DNA of 64,000 nt from JABMMZ01 sp040386935. GTDB lineage: Bacteria > Bacteroidota > Bacteroidia > NS11-12g > UBA955. A model generated the notes under the pieces. It made no database searches and was not told the origin of the DNA. It saw only the letters and a list, made by a program, of their open reading frames with translations. Position numbers and translations under genes: made by a program. Shown here in pieces: positions 60,590 through 64,000 of the stretch (its first letter is position 1; every line of letters begins with the position of its first letter). The stretch lies in NCBI GenBank assembly GCA_040386935.1, contig JAZKEQ010000001.1:124001-188000 (forward strand), written 5' to 3'.

Positions 60590-63259
60590 TCACCTGATTA
60601 ATTGCACCACCCCATTTACCACCTTATGGTCGCCAACTTTGGGATAAAATAGATAATAGTAAGTGCCACTTGGGCATTGGGCACCATCGTTCATTACCCG
60701 GCCGTTCCAAAATTTGCTGCGGTCTTGCAACTCAGCATCTTCTGTTTTGTAAACCAACTCGCCCCAGCGATTGTAAATATATAAGTCGTAACGCAACAGC
60801 GCATCGCCTGATATTTCGTACACATCATTGAGCCCATCGGTGCCGGGTGTAAATACATTGTATAATTTTAATTGGCAACCACCATAAGTAAGTGTGGTGG
60901 TAACTACCGAATCGCAGCCATTATAATTTTCGAAAGTATCTAAATAAGTGCCGGCCAGAGTATAGGCCTTATTGCCAAACTGATAGTATTGGCCTTTACA
61001 AATTTGCACTGAATTTAAAAAGCTACCGGTTGTTTTAACTGTTAATTGGAGTGCTATAATTGAATCGCAACCTAAGTATGATTTAAAAGTATCGCTATAA
61101 ATACCCTGTTTTGTATAGGTTTTATTGCCCATGCTAAAGCTGTCGTTGGGGCAAATTTCAACTGCTCTTATCTGTGTGTTTTGTGCTTTTATATCTAAGG
61201 CTGTAATAACAACTGAGTCGCAACCGCGGTAGCCTGTTAATGTATCTCTGTAAACACCTGTTGCATTATACGTATGGATGCCAATGGTGTAAGATGTGCC
61301 AAAACATTTTGATATATTTTGAACTGTAGCCGAGAGGGGATAAAAGGCGAACTGTGTGCTGATAATGGAATCGCAACCGCGATAGTTGATGAGGGTGTCT
61401 TTATAATTGCCGGGCACTGTATAGGTTTTACCTGCTGCTGTAACCGACTGACCGGGGCAAACAACAAATGCCTGAGAGAAATACGAATTGGGCTTTACTT
61501 CTAATTGTGTGGTAACAACGGAGTCGCAACCTTGGTGATTGACAAATGTATCGCTGTAAGTACCTGATGTATTATACCGCTTAGTACCAACATCAAAAAA
61601 TTGCCCTGTACATATTTCAATGGTTTGGGTAAAGAGTGATATTGGCTTTACAACTAATGTGGTGCTAACGATGGAATCGCAACCGCGATAATTTACAAAT
61701 GTATCTTTAAAAACACCGGCCTGGGTATAAATGCGCTTGCCGATGCTGTACTGCTTAGATTGGCAGATGCTGATGGTTTGAGAAAATGTTGTTTTTGGTT
61801 TTACATAAAGCTGTGTTGTAACCACTGAATCGCAACCCAGGTAATTGGTAAATGTGTCGTTAAATGTGCTCGGCACAAAATGTTTTCGACTATTGTAAAT
61901 GAATGAGTCGCCCTGGCAGATGGTGTCGTTCTGTGTGCGTTTGCTTTGCGGCAATACTTTGAGTGAGGTGAATAAAAGGGTGTCGCCTTTGTTGGAAACT
62001 ATGGTGTCGTTATACTCGCCCGTGGCTTTGTAAATGGACTGTGTTACACGTATGGAATCGCCCTGGCAAATGGTATATTTTTTTGCAATTTCAACCGGCA
62101 CTATTTTTAATGGGCACAAACTCATGGGTGGTATTTGGGCACTTATCTGACTGTATGAATAACGCAATGAGTCGTTCAAATTCATCCATATAGATGAGTT
62201 ACCGGCTAATGAACTGCCGGTGCACCACAGGCTGCTGTCGGCTTTGATGATGTATGAAAATGTTTCGCCTGCTAAAATATCTACCACGTTGGTGGCTACT
62301 ACTACCGGTACATTATTGCTGGAGCCATTGCCACTACCAAAACTACCATTGATATTGCTACCCCAGGCATAGCACTTCATGTCTTTATCCAATGCCATAA
62401 AATGGCCGCCATCATTGCGGGCTGATATGGCGACTATATTTTTGAGGGTTGTCATTTTTGTAGGTGCCCATGCGGTATTACCCCACTGATACACATCGCC
62501 ATTTTTATCGAGGGCTATGTTCATATACACAGTGGCTTTGATATCGACAATGTCTTTGATATTGGGAATTTTGCGGGGCACTAAAAATGTATCGTTAATG
62601 TTGTTGCTTAGTCCTACTGCTTTATTGATATTGGAACCACAGCCCATGAGTGTGCCATCCTTTAGCAATATGATGGTGGTGGCTGCTCCGTTGGCTACTC
62701 TTACGGCATCTTTTACATTGAGCATTTGCTGTGGTGTGGTATATCCTTTGATAACCGAAGATGTGTCGCCATTGCCAAACATGCCGCCTACTAAACAATC
62801 GCCAACGGACCACACAGTGCCATTATGCTTTACAAATGTGCAAGACACGGAACCTGCGCTTACAAATTTTACATCATCAATGACCTTACCCGGCCATGAT
62901 GAAAATTTGAGGCCGAACAACCACCCTGACGAATCGTTTTTAATAACGGCTGTGGTGTAGCCACAGGCAACAAATTTTACTTTGCTGATGCCACTTACTT
63001 TAATAGGTGTGCTGGAATTAATATAAGTACCATTGCCTAACTGACCGAACCCATTATACCCCCATGCATACAATTGCGAAGTGTCATCGCAATAACTGTA
63101 CGCTGAATAAGATCCTGTACTGATGTTATAGGGCCTGTACCACAAACGCCCGCCAAATCCATCGCCCACTAGGCTGTTCTGTGCATTTATACCTGATATA
63201 AAAGCGACAAGAAGAGACAGTAAAAGGAGATTTTTTAATTCGGGTAAGTTTATCCTCAT
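60590..63259 (-). CDS. Secreted RCC1-like protein with GCDS repeats and T9SS type B sorting domain
   Basis: An 889-residue protein from the ATG at 63259 (an in-frame TTG two codons upstream is less likely), with a signal peptide (LLLLSLLVAFISGINAQ). Residues 40-370 are RCC1-like propeller repeats (YAWGYNGFGQLGNGTYI; VYQWGNTAWAPTKM; CYAWGSNINGSFGSGN). Residues about 400-790 hold seven repeats of 45-48 residues ending in 'GCDSxxxT' with an 'IC.G..y..g...Y...G.Y.DTF' body, two cysteines each. The C-terminus (YNVFTPGTDGLNDVYEI ... LYIYNRWGELVYK ... YYYLFYPKVGDHKVVNGV) is the gliding-motility/type B sorting domain. Exported by T9SS and probably surface-attached. Confidence 0.93.
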   Translation of the reverse strand: MRINLPELKNLLLLSLLVAFISGINAQNSLVGDGFGGRLWYRPYNISTGSYSAYSYCDDTSQLYAWGYNGFGQLGNGTYINSSTPIKVSGISKVKFVACGYTTAVIKNDSSGWLFGLKFSSWPGKVIDDVKFVSAGSVSCTFVKHNGTVWSVGDCLVGGMFGNGDTSSVIKGYTTPQQMLNVKDAVRVANGAATTIILLKDGTLMGCGSNINKAVGLSNNINDTFLVPRKIPNIKDIVDIKATVYMNIALDKNGDVYQWGNTAWAPTKMTTLKNIVAISARNDGGHFMALDKDMKCYAWGSNINGSFGSGNGSSNNVPVVVATNVVDILAGETFSYIIKADSSLWCTGSSLAGNSSIWMNLNDSLRYSYSQISAQIPPMSLCPLKIVPVEIAKKYTICQGDSIRVTQSIYKATGEYNDTIVSNKGDTLLFTSLKVLPQSKRTQNDTICQGDSFIYNSRKHFVPSTFNDTFTNYLGCDSVVTTQLYVKPKTTFSQTISICQSKQYSIGKRIYTQAGVFKDTFVNYRGCDSIVSTTLVVKPISLFTQTIEICTGQFFDVGTKRYNTSGTYSDTFVNHQGCDSVVTTQLEVKPNSYFSQAFVVCPGQSVTAAGKTYTVPGNYKDTLINYRGCDSIISTQFAFYPLSATVQNISKCFGTSYTIGIHTYNATGVYRDTLTGYRGCDSVVITALDIKAQNTQIRAVEICPNDSFSMGNKTYTKQGIYSDTFKSYLGCDSIIALQLTVKTTGSFLNSVQICKGQYYQFGNKAYTLAGTYLDTFENYNGCDSVVTTTLTYGGCQLKLYNVFTPGTDGLNDVYEISGDALLRYDLYIYNRWGELVYKTEDAELQDRSKFWNGRVMNDGAQCPSGTYYYLFYPKVGDHKVVNGVVQLIR

Positions 63260-63366
63260 TGGCAATGTAAAAATAGGATTGATACAAATTAAGCCCGATA
63301 GTGGGTTAATCTTTCAGCTATTTTATTTTTTTACAAATAAATGACAGAGAGATGGAGTGTAATGTA

Positions 63367-63765
63367 TTAATACAACAACTTCCATTTTATGAATCCACTT
63401 AATAAGAGCAACAATACCCCAACGACTGTTGCTAGTACTGTGCCTTTTCTAAATTGGGCGTCAACAGGATAAATACTTGCATCCAAATCATTAGGATAAA
63501 AATAGTACGTCAAGCTATCTCCCACTTTATAATCACTAACACTCATGATTGCCTGTAATTCGTAAATGCTATCATTATACATGCATACTAATACATATTC
63601 ATCGGCAATATGGCCATCTGGGTTCTGTAATTCCTTTTTCTCTTTTAGGCAACCTGTAATCTTTACACCATTCTTCACTACCATCATGTCCTTAACACAA
63701 TAATAAGCCCCTAATGACAAAAAAATAATGCCTGCAAATAAAACGCAGTAAAAAATTGCTTTCAT
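63367..63765 (-). CDS. DUF3592-like small membrane protein
   Basis: A 132-residue protein with a hydrophobic helix at each end (CVLFAGIIFLSLGAYYCV; VLATVVGVLLLLLSGFIKW) and a beta-rich domain between (VVKNGVKITGCLKEKK, DEYVLVCMYNDSIYEL, YKVGDSLTYYFYPNDL). This layout, with a 'G..v.v.Y.p.dp' step near the second helix, is that of DUF3592 proteins. The role is unknown. It lies between the giant gene and the partial gene at the right edge. Confidence 0.75.
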   Translation of the reverse strand: MKAIFYCVLFAGIIFLSLGAYYCVKDMMVVKNGVKITGCLKEKKELQNPDGHIADEYVLVCMYNDSIYELQAIMSVSDYKVGDSLTYYFYPNDLDASIYPVDAQFRKGTVLATVVGVLLLLLSGFIKWKLLY

Positions 63766-63814
63766 TTTATATATCGTTTCTTAGGTAAACCCATAATTTA
63801 AAATCTGAAGTGAT

Positions 63815-64000
63815 TCAAAACCCCAATGTATCCTTCCTATATGTCATTCTCCAGCTATTATCACCCATCAATACATTTGACAATTTTTCTTCTAACATCT
63901 GCGCATACCACTCTATTTCATTCTCTATTTTCTTATCTATATCGGGATTCCCTAAAAAAGGGTTCATGATTTTTTCGGGGGTTACCCAATAAATAAGTGA
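63815..64000 (-). CDS. C-terminal end of an unidentified protein, partial at right edge
   Basis: On the minus strand an open frame enters from the right edge and runs for 61 codons to a TGA at 63815-63817 (SLIYWVTPEKIMNPFLGN ... EIEWYAQMLEEKLSNVL ... YRKDTLGF). The codon use and amphipathic helix (KKIENEIEWYAQMLEEKL) look coding. An ATG lies inside (MNPFLGNPDIDKK), so the gene could also start in the window and encode 50 residues. No family is recognised. Confidence 0.5.
   Translation of the reverse strand, partial: SLIYWVTPEKIMNPFLGNPDIDKKIENEIEWYAQMLEEKLSNVLMGDNSWRMTYRKDTLGF

Overview
The window is chromosomal DNA from a member of the Bacteroidota, most likely a Chitinophagales/Sphingobacteriia-like lineage; I cannot name the species. 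The evidence is AT-rich DNA, many TAnnTTTG (or TAnnTTCG) promoter boxes close to start codons, almost no Shine-Dalgarno sequences, lipoproteins of the CxKD type, the DUF4290-murA gene pair, a DUF2723 protein, and several secreted giants with type IX secretion (T9SS) sorting domains. I found no tRNA, rRNA, CRISPR array or intact insertion sequence.
Layout. 1-5 kb: end of queA, three small lipoproteins, anmK (peptidoglycan recycling) and a TPR protein. 5.0-6.2 kb: an apparent gene desert that, on the minus strand, has a promoter, five tandem leader repeats with mini-ORFs, a 36-residue membrane peptide and an intrinsic terminator. 6-14.3 kb: housekeeping genes, namely the pcrA/uvrD helicase, two envelope proteins, DUF4290-murA, a thioredoxin-like protein without active-site cysteines, and grpE-dnaJ. 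14.3-25.5 kb: a frameshifted small secreted gene, an FkbM methyltransferase, a TolC/adaptor efflux pair, pheT with two small partners, two unrecognised proteins, a SRPBCC protein, and a Crp-family regulator with a membrane protein. 25.5-36.2 kb: a membrane PAS kinase divergent from an ECF sigma factor, an anti-sigma-like protein and DUF2723, then a hybrid kinase. 36.2-41.5 kb: S8 protease lipoprotein and small envelope or cytosolic proteins. 41.6-51.3 kb: a REP-like palindrome cluster and a three-gene operon of secreted proteins. 51.3-53.4 kb: a SatD-like/DUF3307 pair behind four 29-bp tandem repeats. 53.4-54.1 kb: debris of a LytS/LytR two-component system and of a sorting domain. 54.1-63.3 kb: two giant T9SS substrates. 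The right edge has a DUF3592-like protein and the end of an unidentified gene.
How the genes fit together. The first half is mainly core metabolism, cell wall, translation and chaperone functions. The second half is accessory: surface proteins exported by T9SS, sensor kinases and signs of rearrangement. The two places most worth study are the cryptic minus-strand peptide locus (5.1-5.9 kb) and the SatD/DUF3307 module. SatD here looks like a degenerate class III nucleotide cyclase domain fused to a helix-turn-helix, beside a polytopic membrane protein and downstream of iteron-like repeats.
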